From assembly GCA_030490835.1 (NCBI GenBank), contig CM059971.1:39418012-39482011 (forward strand): a DNA stretch of 64,000 bases, read 5' to 3'. Below are positions 26,163-40,109 of this stretch, piece after piece (the first letter of the stretch is position 1; the number at the start of each line of letters is the position of its first letter). The notes beneath the pieces are model-generated. The model ran no database searches. It was given only the letters and a program-made list of their open reading frames with translations, and was not told the DNA's origin. The DNA comes from Annona cherimola. Lineage: Eukaryota; Streptophyta; Magnoliopsida; Magnoliales; Annonaceae. A program made the position numbers and the translations under genes.

Positions 26163-27092
26163 AATGAATGATCTTAAATGCATTCGAATCGACTCAAATG
26201 AACTGAATTATTTAGAATGAACTTTGACTATCTAGAGTTGGCCACTAGTCAATCAAATTGACAGGATTTGACTATAATGAGAGCGAGAAAACTTTAACGC
26301 ATTCGAATACACTCAAAGCAACTGATTCAGATGGATGGAACTTCAATCAAATAGAACTGATTGTAATCCCTTGATTTCATTCACATTCAAAAGGGAACGA
26401 ATGATCTTAAATGCATTCGAATTGACTCAAATGAACTGAATTTCATAGAATGAACTTCGACTACCTAGAATGGACAACTACTCAATCTAATTACTTAATT
26501 TGACAATAATGAGAACGAGCAAACTTTAATGCATTCGAATAGACTCAAAGCAACTGAATCGGATGGATGAAACTTGAATCAAATAGAATTGACTACAATC
26601 CCTTGATTTCATTCACATTCGAAAGGGAGCGAATATTGTTAAGAGCATTTGAATCGACTCAAATGAACTGATTTAGATAGAAGGAACTTCGACTACCTAG
26701 AATTGACTGCTACACAATCTGATTCATTGGATTTGACTCTAATGAGAGCGAGCAAACTTTAACGCATTCGAATACACTCAAAGCAATTGATTCGGATGGA
26801 TCGAACTTCAATCATGTAGAACTGATTATAAACCGTTCATTTCATTCACATTCGAAAGGGAACGAATGATCTTAAATGCATTCGAATCGACTCAAATGGA
26901 TTGAATTGATGGAATGAACTTCGACTACGTGGAATTGACTACTACTCAATCTAATTCACTTGATTTGAGTCTAAGGAGAACGATCAAACTTTAATACATT
27001 CGAATAAACTCAAAGAAACTGAATCGGATAGATGAAAGTTCCAAGAAATAAAACTGATTATAATCCCTTGATTTCATTCACATTCGAAACGG
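26163..27092 (+). repeat. Unit 24: four-mer A-B-C/E-F
   Basis: Monomer starts 26163, 26396, 26628, 26861. A has gagaaaac; F ends aataaaactg and gaaacgg. No equivalent is present in the second copy of the 4650-bp block. Confidence 0.92.
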
Positions 27093-28952
27093 AATGAATG
27101 ATCTTAAATGCATTCGAATCGACTCAAATGAACTGAATTATTTAGAATGAACTTTGACTATCTAGAGTTGGCCACTAGTCAATCAAATTGACAGGATTTG
27201 ACTATAATGAGAGCGAGCAAACTTTAACGCATTCGAATACACTCAAAGCAACTGATTCAGATGGATGGAACTTCAATCAAATAGAACTGATTGTAATCCC
27301 TTGATTTCATTCACATTCAAAAGGGAACGAATGATCTTAAATGCATTCGAATTGACTCAAATGAACTGAATTTCATAGAATGAACTTCGACTACCTAGAA
27401 TGGACAACTACTAAATCTAATTACTTAATTTGACAATAATGAGAACGAGCAAACTTTAATGCATTCGAATAGACTCAAAGCAACTGAATCGGATGGATGA
27501 AACTTGAATCAAATAGAATTGACTACAATCCCTTGATTTCATTCACATTCGAAAGGGAGCGAATATTGTTAAGAGCATTTGAATCGACTCAAATGAACTG
27601 ATTTAGGTAGAATGAACTTCGACTACCAAGAATTGACTGCTACACAATCTAATTGACTGGATTTAACTCTAATGAGAGCGGGCAAACTTTAACGCATTCG
27701 AATACACTCAAAGAAATTGATTCGGATGATGGAACTTTAATCATGCAGAACTGATTATAAACCGTTCATTTCATTCACATTCGAAATTGAACGAATGGTC
27801 TTAAATGCATTCGAATCGACTCAAATGAATTGAATTAGATCGAATGAACTTCGACTACCTAGAATTGACTACTACTCAATCTAATTCACTTGATTTGAGT
27901 CTAAGGAGAACGATCAAACTTTAATACATTCGAATAGACTCAAAGAAACTGAATCGGATAGAAGGAAGATCCAACAAATAGAACTGATTATAATCCCTTG
28001 ATTTCATTCACATTCGAAAGGGAACGAATGATCTTAAATGCATTCGAATCGACTAAAATGATCTGAATTTGATAGAATGAACTTCGACTACCTAGAATTG
28101 ACTGCTACACAATCTAATTGACTGGATTTGACTCTAATGAGAGCGAGCAAACTTTAACGCATTCGAATACACTCAAAGAAATTGATTCGGATGACGGAAC
28201 TTCAATCATGTAGAACTGATTATAAACCGTTCATTTCATTCACATTCGAAAGGGAACGAATGGTCTTAAATGCATTCGAATCGACTCAAATGAATTGAAT
28301 TAGATCGAATGAACTTCGACTACCTAGAATTGACTACTACTCAATCTAATTCACTTGATTTGAGTCTAAGGAGAACGATCAAACTTTAATACATTCGAAT
28401 AGACTCAAAGAAACTGAATCGGATAGAAGGAAGATCCAACAAATAGAACTGATTATAATCCCTTGATTTCATTCACATTCGAAAGGGAACGAATGATCTT
28501 AAATGCATTCGAATCGACTAAAATGATCTGAATTTGATAGAATGAACTTCGACTACCTAGAATTGACTGCTACACAATCTAATTGACTGGATTTGACTCT
28601 AATGAGAGCGAGCAAACTTTAACGCATTCGAATACACTCAAAGCAATTGATTCGGATGGATCGAACTTCAATCATGTGGAACTGATTATAAACCGTTCAT
28701 TTCATTCACATTCGAAAGGGAACGAATGATCTTAAATGCATTCGAATCGACTCAAATGGATTGAATTGATGGAATGAACTTCGACTACGTGGAATTGACT
28801 ACTACTCAATCTAATTCACTTGATTTGAGTCTAAGGAGAACGATCAAACTTTAATACATTCGAATAAACTCAAAGAAACTGAATCGGATAGATGAAAGTT
28901 CCAAGAAATAGAACTGATTATAATCCCTTGATTTCATTCACATTCGAAAGGG
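27093..28952 (+). repeat. Unit 25: eight-mer A-B-C-D-E/C-D-E-F
   Basis: Monomer starts 27093, 27326, 27558, 27790, 28023, 28255, 28488, 28721; 1860 bp. The fifth monomer starts as E and ends C-like (caaagaaattg, gatgacggaac) from about 28179, so a C-D pair is inserted. It is the orientation of exchange reciprocal to the C/E hybrid. It is the only eight-mer in the window. Confidence 0.92.
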
Positions 28953-29882
28953 AATGAATGATCTTAAATGCATTCGAATCGACTCAAATGAACTGAATTA
29001 TTTAGAATGAACTTTGACTATCTAGAGTTGGCCACTAGTCAATCAAATTGACAGGATTTGACTATAATGAGAGCGAGCAAACTTTAACGCATTCGAATAC
29101 ACTCAAAGCAACTGATTCAGATGGATGGAACTTCAATCAAATAGAACTGATTGTAATCCCTTGATTTCATTCACATTCAAAAGGGAACGAATGATCTTAA
29201 ATGCATTCGAATTGACTCAAATGAACTGAATTTCATAGAATGAACTTCGACTACCTAGAATGGACAACTACTCAATCTAATTACTTAATTTGACAATAAT
29301 GAGAACGAGCAAACTTTAATGCATTCGAATAGACTCAAAGCAACTGAATCGGATGGATGAAACTTGAATCAAATAGAATTGACTACAATCCCTTGATTTC
29401 ATTCACATTCGAAAGGGAGCGAATATTGTTAAGAGAATTTGAATCGACTCAAATGAACTGATTTAGATAGAATGAACTTCGACTACCAAGAATTGACTGC
29501 TACACAATCTGATTCATTGGATTTGACTCTAATGAGAGCGAGCAAACTTTAACGCATTCGAATACACTCAAAGCAATTGATTCGGATGGATCGAACTTCA
29601 ATCATGTAGAACTGATTATAAACCGTTCATTTCATTCACATTCGAAAGGGAACGAATGATCTTAAATGCATTCGAATCGACTCAAATGGATTGAATTGAT
29701 GGAATGAACTTCGACTACGTGGAATTGACTACTACTCAATCTAATTCACTTGATTTGAGTCTAAGGAGAACGATCAAACTTTAATACATTCGAATAAACT
29801 CAAAGAAACTGAATCGGATAGATGAAAGTTCCAAGAAATAGAACTGATTATAATCCCTTGATTTCATTCACATTCGAAAGGG
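28953..29882 (+). repeat. Unit 26: four-mer A-B-C/E-F, second hybrid form
   Basis: Monomer starts 28953, 29186, 29418, 29651. A copy of unit 22 at 4650 bp, including aagagaatttg. Confidence 0.92.
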
Positions 29883-30812
29883 AATGAATGATCTTAAATG
29901 CATTCGAATCGACTCAAATGAACTGAATTATTTAGAATGAACTTTGACTATCTAGAGGTTGCCACTAGTCAATCAAATTGACTGGATTTGACTCTAATGA
30001 GAGCGAGCAAACTTTAACGCATTCGAATACACTCAAAGCAACTGATTCAGATGGATGGAACTTCAATCAAATAGAACTGATTGTAATCCCTTGATTTCAT
30101 TCACATTCAAAAGGGAACGAATGATCTTAAATGCATTCGAATTGACTCAAATGAACTGAATTTCATAGAATGAACTTCGACTACCTAGAATGGACAACTA
30201 CTCAATCTAATTACTTAATTTGACAATAATGAGAACGAGCAAACTTTAATGCATTCGAATAGACTCAAAGCAACTGAATCGGATGGATGAAACTTGAATC
30301 AAATAGAATTGACTACAATCCCTTGATTTCATTCACATTCGAAAGGGAGCGAATATTGTTAAGAGCATTTGAATCGACTCAAATGAACTGATTTAGATAG
30401 AAGGAACTTCGACTACCTAGAATTAACTGCTACACAATCTGATTCATTGGATTTGACTCTAATGAGAGCGAGCAAACTTTAACGCATTCGAATACACTCA
30501 AAGCAATTGATTCGGATGGATCGAACTTCAATCATGTGGAACTGATTATAAACCGTTCATTTCATTCACATTCGAAAGGGAACGAATGATCTTAAATGCA
30601 TTCGAATCGACTCAAATGGATTGAATTGATGGAATGAACTTCGACTACGTGGAATTGACTACTACTCAATCTAATTCACTTGATTTGAGTCTAAGGAGAA
30701 CGATCAAACTTTAATACATTCGAATAAACTCAAAGAAACTGAATCGGATAGATGAAAGTTCCAAGAAATAAAACTGATTATAATCCCTTGATTTCATTCA
30801 CATTCGAAACGG
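29883..30812 (+). repeat. Unit 27: four-mer A-B-C/E-F
   Basis: Monomer starts 29883, 30116, 30348, 30581. It has tctagaggttgcc and gaattaactgc like unit 23, but F ends aataaaactg and gaaacgg like unit 24, so it fuses the two. Confidence 0.92.
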
Positions 30813-32206
30813 AATGAATGATCTTAAATGCATTCGAATCGACTCAAATGAACTGAATTATTTAGAATGAACTTTGACTATCTAGAGTTGGCCACTAGTC
30901 AATCAAATTGACAGGATTTGACTATAATGAGAGCGAGCAAACTTTAACGCATTCGAATACACTCAAAGCAACTGATTCAGATGGATGGAACTTCAATCAA
31001 ATAGAACTGATTGTAATCCCTTGATTTCATTCACATTCAAAAGGGAACGAATGATCTTAAATGCATTCGAATTGACTCAAATGAACTGAATTTCATAGAA
31101 TGAACTTCGACTACCTAGAATGGACAACTACTCAATCTAATTACTTAATTTGACAATAATGAGAACGAGCAAACTTTAATGCATTCGAATAGACTCAAAG
31201 CAACTGAATCGGATGGATGAAACTTGAATCAAATAGAATTGACTACAATCCCTTGATTTCATTCACATTCGAAAGGGAGCGAATATTGTTAAGAGCATTT
31301 GAATCGACTCAAATGAACTGATTTAGATAGAATGAACTTCGACTACCAAGAATTGACTGCTACACAATCTAATTGACTGGATTTAACTCTAATGAGAGCG
31401 GGCAAACTTTAACGCATTCGAATACACTCAAAGAAATTGATTCGGATGATGGAACTTTAATCATGCAGAACTGATTATAAACCGTTCATTTCATTCACAT
31501 TCGAAATTGAACGAATGGTCTTAAATGCATTCGAATCGACTCAAATGAATTGAATTAGATCGAATGAACTTCGACTACCTAGAATTGACTACTACTCAAT
31601 CTAATTCACTTGATTTGAGTCTAAGGAGAACGATCAAACTTTAATACATTCGAATAGACTCAAAGAAACTGAATCGGAAAGAAGGAAGATCCAACAAATA
31701 GAACTGATTATAATCTCTTGATTTCATTCACATTCGAAAGGGAACGAATGATCTTAAATGCATTCGAATCGACTAAAATGATCTGAATTTGATAGAATGA
31801 ACTTCGACTACCTAGAATTGACTGCTACACAATCTAATTGACTGGATTTGACTCTAATGAGAGCGAGCAAACTTTAACGCATTCGAATACACTCAAGCAA
31901 TTGATTCGGATGGATCGAACTTCAATCATGTGGAACTGATTATAAACCGTTCATTTCATTCACATTCGAAAGGGAACGAATGATCTTAAATGCATTCGAA
32001 TCGACTCAAATGGATTGAATTGATGGAATGAACTTCGACTACGTGGAATTGACTACTACTCAATCTAATTCACTTGATTTGAGTCTAAGGAGAACGATCA
32101 AACTTTAATACATTCGAATAAACTCAAAGAAACTGAATCGGATAGATGAAAGTTCCAAGAAATAGAACTGATTATAATCCCTTGATTTCATTCACATTCG
32201 AAAGGG
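30813..32206 (+). repeat. Unit 28: six-mer A-B-C-D-E-F
   Basis: Monomer starts 30813, 31046, 31278, 31510, 31743, 31975; 1394 bp. C has gatttaactct and ttcgaaattg; D ends ataatctcttg; E lacks one base (actcaagcaa near 31895). The E deletion and the ctcttg change also occur together in unit 38. Confidence 0.92.
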
Positions 32207-33601
32207 AATGAATGATCTTAAATGCATTCGAATCGACTCAAATGAACTGAATTATTTAGAATGAACTTTGACTATCTAGAGTTGGCCACTAGTCAATCAA
32301 ATTGACAGGATTTGACTATAATGAGAGCGAGCAAACTTTAACGCATTCGAATACACTCAAAGCAACTGATTCAGATGGATGGAACTTCAATCAAATAGAA
32401 CTGATTGTAATCCCTTGATTTCATGCACATTCAAAAGGGAACGAATGATCTTAAATGCATTCGAATTGACTCAAATGAACTGAATTTCATAGAATGAACT
32501 TCGACTACCTAGAATGGACAACTACTCAATCTAATTACTTAATTTGACAATAATGAGAACGAGCAAACTTTAATGCATTCGAATAGACTCAAAGCAACTG
32601 AATCGGATGGATGAAACTTGAATCAAATAGAATTGACTACAATCCCTTGATTTCATTCACATTCGAAAGGGAGCGAATATTGTTAAGAGCATTTGAATCG
32701 ACTCAAATGAACTGATTTAGATAGAATGAACTTCGACTACCAAGAATTGACTGCTACACAATCTGATTCATTGGATTTGACTCTAATGAGAGCGGGCAAA
32801 CTTTAACGCATTCGAATACACTCAAAGAAATTGATTCGGATGATGGAACTTCAATCATGCAGAACTGATTATAAACCGTTCATTTCATTCACATTCGAAA
32901 GGGAACGAATGGTCTTAAATGCATTCGAATCGACTCAAATGAATTGAATTTGATCGAATGAACTTCGACTACCTAGAATTGACTACTACTTAATCTAATT
33001 CACTTGATTTGAGTCTAAGGAGAACGATCAAACTTTAATACATTCGAATAGACTCAAAGAAACTGAATCGGATAGAAGGAAGATCCAACAAATAAAACTG
33101 ATTATAATCCCTTGATTTCATTCACATTCGAAAGGGAACGAATGATCTTAAATGCATTCGAATCGACTAAAATGATCTGAATTTGATAGAATGAACTTCG
33201 ACTACCTAGAATTGACTGCTACACAATCTAATTGACTCGATTTGACTCTAATGAGAGCGAGCAAACTTTAACGCATTCGAATACACTCAAAGCAATTGAT
33301 TCGGATGGATCGAACTTCAATCATGTGGAACTGATTATAAACCGTTCATTTCATTCACATTCGAAAGGGAACGAATGATCTTAAATGCATTCGAATCGAC
33401 TCAAATGGATTGAATTGATGGAATGAACTTCGACTACGTGGAATTGACTACTACTCAATCTAATTCACTTGATTTGAGTCTAAGGAGAACGATCAAACTT
33501 TAATACATTCGAATAAACTCAAAGAAACTGAATCGGATAGATGAAAGTTCCAAGAAATAGAACTGATTATAATCCCTTGATTTCATTCACATTCGAAAGG
33601 G
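32207..33601 (+). repeat. Unit 29: six-mer A-B-C-D-E-F
   Basis: Monomer starts 32207, 32440, 32672, 32904, 33137, 33370; 1395 bp. A ends tcatgcacattc, shared only with 43363. D has gaatttgatcg and cttaatc. E has gactcgattt. Confidence 0.92.
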
Positions 33602-34996
33602 AATGAATGATCTTAAATGCATTCGAATCGACTCAAATGAACTGAATTATTTAGAATGAACTTTGACTATCTAGAGTTGGCCACTAGTCAATCAAATTGA
33701 CAGGATTTGACTATAATGAGAGCGAGCAAACTTTAACGCATTCGAATACACTCAAAGCAACTGATTCAGATAGATGGAACTTCAATCAAATAGAACTGAT
33801 TGTAATCCCTTGATTTCATTCACATTCAAAAGGGAACGAATGATCTTAAATGCATTCGAATTGACTCAAATGAACTGAATTTCATAGAATGAACTTCGAC
33901 TACCTAGAATGGGCAACTACTCAATCTAATTACTTAATTTGACAATAATGAGAACGAGCAAACTTTAATGCATTCGAATAGACTCAAAGCAACTGAATCG
34001 GATGGATGAAACTTGAATCAAATAGAATTGACTACAATCCCTTGATTTCATTCACATTCGAAAGGGAGCGAATATTGTTAAGAGCATTTGAATCGACTCA
34101 AATGAACTGATTTAGATAGAATGAACTTCGACTACCAAGAATTGACTGCTACACAATCTGATTCATTGGATTTGACTCTAATGAGAGCGGGCAAACTTTA
34201 ACGCATTCGAATACACTCAAAGAAATTGATTCGGATGATGGAACTTCAATCATGCAGAACTGATTATAAACCGTTCATTTCATTCACATTCGAAAGGGAA
34301 CGAATGGTCTTAAATGCATTCGAATCGACTCAAATGAATTGAATTTGATCGAATGAACTTCGACTACCTAGAATTGACTACTACTTAATCTAATTCACTT
34401 GATTTGAGTCTAAGGAGAACGATCAAACTTTAATACATTCGAATAGACTCAAAGAAACTGAATCGGATAGAAGGAAGATCCAACAAATAAAACTGATTAT
34501 AATCCCTTGATTTCATTCACATTCGAAAGGGAACGAATGATCTTAAATGCATTCGAATCGACTAAAATGATCTGAATTTGATAGAATGAACTTCGACTAC
34601 CTAGAATTGACTGCTACACAATCTAATTGACTGGATTTGACTCTAATGAGAGCGAGCAAACTTTAACGCATTCGAATACACTCAAAGCAATTGATTCGGA
34701 TGGATCGAACTTCAATCATGTGGAACTGATTATAAACCGTTCATTTCATTCACATTCGAAAGGGAACGAATGATCTTAAATGCATTCGAATCGACTCAAA
34801 TGGATTGAATTGATGGAATGAACTTCGACTACGTGGAATTGACTACTACTCAATCTAATTCACTTGATTTGAGTCTAAGGAGAACGATCAAACTTTAATA
34901 CATTCGAATAAACTCAAAGAAACTGAATCGGATAGATGAAAGTTCCAAGAAATAGAACTGATTATAATCCCTTGATTTCATTCACATTCGAAAGGG
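33602..34996 (+). repeat. Unit 30: six-mer A-B-C-D-E-F
   Basis: Monomer starts 33602, 33835, 34067, 34299, 34532, 34765; 1395 bp. A has cagatagatgg, B has gaatgggcaac, D has gaatttgatcg and cttaatc. Confidence 0.92.
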
Positions 34997-35926
34997 AATG
35001 AATGATCTTAAATGCATTCGAATCGACTCAAATGAACTGAATTATTTAGAATGAACTTTGACTATCTAGAGTTGGCCACTAGTCAATCAAATTGACAGGA
35101 TTTGACTATAATGAGAGCGAGCAAACTTTAACCCATTCGAATACACTCAAAGCAACTGATTCAGATAGATGGAACTTCAATCAAATAGAACTGATTGTAA
35201 TCCCTTGATTTCATTCACATTCAAAAGGGAACGAATGATCTTAAATGCATTCGAATTGACTCAAATGAACTGAATTTCATAGAATGAACTTCGACTACCT
35301 AGAATGGGCAACTACTCAATCTAATTACTTAATTTGACAATAATGAGAACGAGCAAACTTTAATGCATTCGAATAGACTCAAAGCAACTGAATCGGATGG
35401 ATGAAACTTGAATCAAATAGAATTGACTACAATCCCTTGATTTCATTCACATTCGAAAGGGAGCGAATATTGTTAAGAGAATTTGAATCGACTCAAATGA
35501 ACTGATTTAGATAGAATGAACTTCGACTACCAAGAATTGACTGCTACACAATCTGATTCATTGGATTTGACTCTAATGAGAGCGAGCAAACTTTAACGCA
35601 TTCGAATACACTCAAAGCAATTGATTCGGATGGATCGAACTTCAATCATGTAGAACTGATTATAAACCGTTCATTTCATTCACATTCGAAAGGGAACGAA
35701 TGATCTTAAATGCATTCGAATCGACTCAAATGGATTGAATTGATGGAATGAACTTCGACTACGTGGAATTGACTACTACTCAATCTAATTCACTTGATTT
35801 GAGTCTAAGGAGAACGATCAAACTTTAATACATTCGAATAAACTCAAAGAAACTGAATCGGATAGATGAAAGTTCCAAGAAATAGAACTGATTATAATCC
35901 CTTGATTTCATTCACATTCGAAAGGG
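34997..35926 (+). repeat. Unit 31: four-mer A-B-C/E-F, second hybrid form
   Basis: Monomer starts 34997, 35230, 35462, 35695. A and B copy those of unit 30 (cagatagatgg, gaatgggcaac), with acccattcg added in A. The hybrid has aagagaatttg as in units 22 and 26. Confidence 0.92.
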
Positions 35927-36855
35927 AATGAATGATCTTAAATGCATTCGAATCGACTCAAATGAACTGATTTAGATAGAATGAACTTCGACTACCAAGA
36001 ATTGACTGCTACACAATCTAATTGACTGGATTTGACTCTAATGAGAGCGGGCAAACTTTAACGCATTCGAATACACTCAAAGAAATTGATTCGGATGATG
36101 GAACTTCAATCATGCAGAACTGATTATAAACCGTTCATTTCATTCACATTCGAAAGGGAACGAATGGTCTTAAATGCATTCGAATCGACTCAAATGAATT
36201 GAATTAGATCGAATGAACTTCGACTACCTAGAATTGACTACTACTCAATCTAATTACTTAATTTGACAATAATGAGAACGAGCAAACTTTAATGCATTCG
36301 AATAGACTCAAAGCAACTGAATCGGATGGATGAAACTTGAATCAAATAGAATTGAGTACAATCCCTTGATTTCATTCACATTCGAAAGGGAACGAATGAT
36401 CTTAAATGCATTCGAATCGACTAAAATGATCTGAATTTGATAGAATGAACTTCGACTACCTAGAATTGACTGCTACACAATCTAATTGACTGGATTTGAC
36501 TCTAATGAGAGCGAGCAAACTTTAACGCATTCGAATACACTCAAAGCAATTGATTCGGATGGATCGAACTTCAATCATGTGGAACTGATTATAAACCGTT
36601 CATTTCATTCACATTCGAAAGGGAACGAATGATCTTAAATGCATTCGAATCGACTCAAATGGATTGAATTGATGGAATGAACTTCGACTACGTGGAATTG
36701 ACTACTACTCAATCTAATTCACTTGATTTGAGTCTAAGGAGAACGATCAAACTTTAATACATTCGAATAAACTCAAAGAAACTGAATCGGATAGATGAAA
36801 GTTCCAAGAAATAGAACTGATTATAATCCCTTGATTTCATTCACATTCGAAAGGG
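35927..36855 (+). repeat. Unit 32: composite four-mer A/C-D/B-E-F
   Basis: Monomer starts 35927, 36159, 36391, 36624; 929 bp. Same double hybrid as unit 8, 27891 bp away: A becomes C near 35971, D becomes B near 36255, and B ends gaattgagtac before E. Confidence 0.92.
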
Positions 36856-37785
36856 AATGAATGATCTTAAATGCATTCGAATCGACTCAAATGAACTGAA
36901 TTATTTAGAATGAACTTTGACTATCTAGAGTTGGCCACTAGTCAATCAAATTGACAGGATTTGACTATAATGAGAGCGAGCAAACTTTAACGCATTCGAA
37001 TACACACAAAGCAACTGATTCAGATGGATGGAACTTCAATCAAATAGAACTGATTGTAATCCCTTGATTTCATTCACATTCAAAAGGGAACGAATGATCT
37101 TAAATGCATTCGAATTGACTCAAATGAACTGAATTTCATAGAATGAACTTCGACTACCTAGAATGGACAACTACTCAATCTAATTACTTAATTTGACAAT
37201 AATGAGAACGAGCAAACTTTAATGCATTCGAATAGACTCAAAGCAACTGAATCGGATGGATGAAACTTGAATCAAATAGAATTGACTACAATCCCTTGAT
37301 TTCATTCACATTCGAAAGGGAGCGAATATTGTTAAGAGCATTTGAATCGACTCAAATGAACTGATTTAGATAGAAGGAACTTCGACTACCTAGAATTGAC
37401 TGCTACACAATCTGATTCATTGGATTTGACTCTAATGAGAGCGAGCAAACTTTAACGCATTCGAATACACTCAAAGCAATTGATTCGGATGGATCGAACT
37501 TCAATCATGTAGAACTGATTATAAACCGTTCATTTCATTCACATTCGAAAGGGAACGAATGATCTTAAATGCATTCGAATCGACTCAAATGGATTGAATT
37601 GATGGAATGAACTTCGACTACGTGGAATTGACTACTACTCAATCTAATTCACTTGATTTGAGTCTAAGGAGAACGATCAAACTTTAATACATTCGAATAA
37701 ACTCAAAGAAACTGAATCGGATAGATGAAAGTTCCAAGAAATAAAACTGATTATAATCCCTTGATTTCATTCACATTCGAAACGG
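36856..37785 (+). repeat. Unit 33: four-mer A-B-C/E-F
   Basis: Monomer starts 36856, 37089, 37321, 37554. A has cacacaaagc. F ends aataaaactg and gaaacgg. Units 35 and 37 are near copies. Confidence 0.92.
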
Positions 37786-39179
37786 AATGAATGATCTTAA
37801 ATGCATTCGAATCGACTCAAATGAACTGAATTATTTAGAATGAACTTTGACTATCTAGAGTTGGCCACTAGTCAATCAAATTGACAGGATTTGACTATAA
37901 TGAGAGCGAGCAAACTTTAACGCATTCGAATACACTCAAAGCAACTGATTCAGATGGATGGAACTTCAATCAAATAGAACTGATTGTAATCCCTTGATTT
38001 CATTCACATTCAAAAGGGAACGAATGATCTTAAATGCATTCGAATTGACTCAAATGAACTGAATTTCATAGAATGAACTTCGACTACCTAGAATGGACAA
38101 CTACTCAATCTAATTACTTAATTTGACAATAATGAGAACGAGCAAACTTTAATGCATTCGAATAGACTCAAAGCAACTGAATCGGATGGATGAAACTTGA
38201 ATCAAATAGAATTGACTACAATCCCTTGATTTCATTCACATTCGAAAGGGAGCGAATATTGTTAAGAGCATTTGAATCGACTCAAATGAACTGATTTAGA
38301 TAGAATGAACTTCGACTACCAAGAATTGACTGCTACACAATCTAATTGACTGGATTTAACTCTAATGAGAGCGGGCAAACTTTAACGCATTCGAATACAC
38401 TCAAAGAAATTGATTCGGATGATGGAACTTTAATCATGCAGAACTGATTATAAACCGTTCATTTCATTCACATTCGAAATTGAACGAATGGTCTTAAATG
38501 CATTCGAATCGACTCAAATGGATTGAATTGATGGAATGAACTTCGACTACGTGGAATTGACTACTACTCAATCTAATTCACTTGATTTGAGTCTAAGGAG
38601 AACGATCAAACTTTAATACATTCGAATAGACCCAAAGAAACTGAATCGGATAGAAGGAAGATCCAACAAATAAAACTGATTATAATCCCTTGATTTCATT
38701 CACATTCGAAAGGGAACGAATGATCTTAAATGCATTCGAATCGACTAAAATGATCTGAATTTGATAGAATGAACTTCGACTACCTAGAATTGACTGCTAC
38801 ACAATCTAATTGACTGGATTTGACTCTAATGAGAGCGAGCAAACTTTAACGCATTCGAATACACTCAAAGCAATTGATTCGGATGGATCGAACTTCAATC
38901 ATGTGGAACTGATTATAAACCGTTCATTTCATTCACATTCGAAAGGGAACGAATGATCTTAAATGCATTCGAATCGACTCAAATGGATTGAATTGATGGA
39001 ATGAACTTCGACTACGTGGAATTGACTACTACTCAATCTAATTCACTTGATTTGAGTCTAAGGAGAACGATCAAACTTTAATACATTCGAATAAACTCAA
39101 AGAAACTGAATCGGATAGATGAAAGTTCCAAGAAATAGAACTGATTATAATCCCTTGATTTCATTCACATTCGAAAGGG
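37786..39179 (+). repeat. Unit 34: six-mer with D/F/D patch
   Basis: Monomer starts 37786, 38019, 38251, 38483, 38715, 38948; 1394 bp. The fourth monomer starts as D (gaatggtctt), carries an F stretch around 38520-38553, then returns to D by 38626 (aatagaccc, gatagaaggaagatccaac). C has gatttaactct and ttcgaaattg. Confidence 0.91.
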
Positions 39180-40109
39180 AATGAATGATCTTAAATGCAT
39201 TCGAATCGACTCAAATGAACTGAATTATTTAGAATGAACTTTGACTATCTAGAGTTGGCCACTAGTCAATCAAATTGACAGGATTTGACTATAATGAGAG
39301 CGAGCAAACTTTAACGCATTCGAATACACACAAAGCAACTGATTCAGATGGATGGAACTTCAATCAAATAGAACTGATTGTAATCCCTTGATTTCATTCA
39401 CATTCAAAAGGGAACGAATGATCTTAAATGCATTCGAATTGACTCAAATGAACTGAATTTCATAGAATGAACTTCGACTACCTAGAATGGACAACTACTC
39501 AATCTAATTACTTAATTTGACAATAATGAGAACGAGCAAACTTTAATGCATTCGAATAGACTCAAAGCAACTGAATCGGATGGATGAAACTTGAATCAAA
39601 TAGAATTGACTACAATCCCTTGATTTCATTCACATTCGAAAGGGAGCGAATATTGTTAAGAGCATTTGAATCGACTCAAATGAACTGATTTAGATAGAAG
39701 GAACTTCGACTACCTAGAATTGACTGCTACACAATCTGATTCATTGGATTTGACTCTAATGAGAGCGAGCAAACTTTAACGCATTCGAATACACTCAAAG
39801 CAATTGATTCGGATGGATCGAACTTCAATCATGTAGAACTGATTATAAACCGTTCATTTCATTCACATTCGAAAGGGAACGAATGATCTTAAATGCATTC
39901 GAATCGACTCAAATGGATTGAATTGATGGAATGAACTTCGACTACGTGGAATTGACTACTACTCAATCTAATTCACTTGATTTGAGTCTAAGGAGAACGA
40001 TCAAACTTTAATACATTCGAATAAACTCAAAGAAACTGAATCGGATAGATGAAAGTTCCAAGAAATAAAACTGATTATAATCCCTTGATTTCATTCACAT
40101 TCGAAACGG
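39180..40109 (+). repeat. Unit 35: four-mer A-B-C/E-F
   Basis: Monomer starts 39180, 39413, 39645, 39878. A repeat of unit 33 with cacacaaagc and the aataaaactg plus gaaacgg tail. Confidence 0.92.

Larger units (their letters stand above)
24303..32206 (+). repeat. 4650-bp block with a shortened second copy
   Basis: 24303-25930 matches 28953-30580 at an offset of 4650 bp, with shared aagagaatttg, tctagaggttgcc and gaattaactgc. After that the match continues at an offset of 3720 bp (26861 with 30581), so the second copy lacks one 930-bp unit corresponding to about 25931-26860. Confidence 0.87.
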
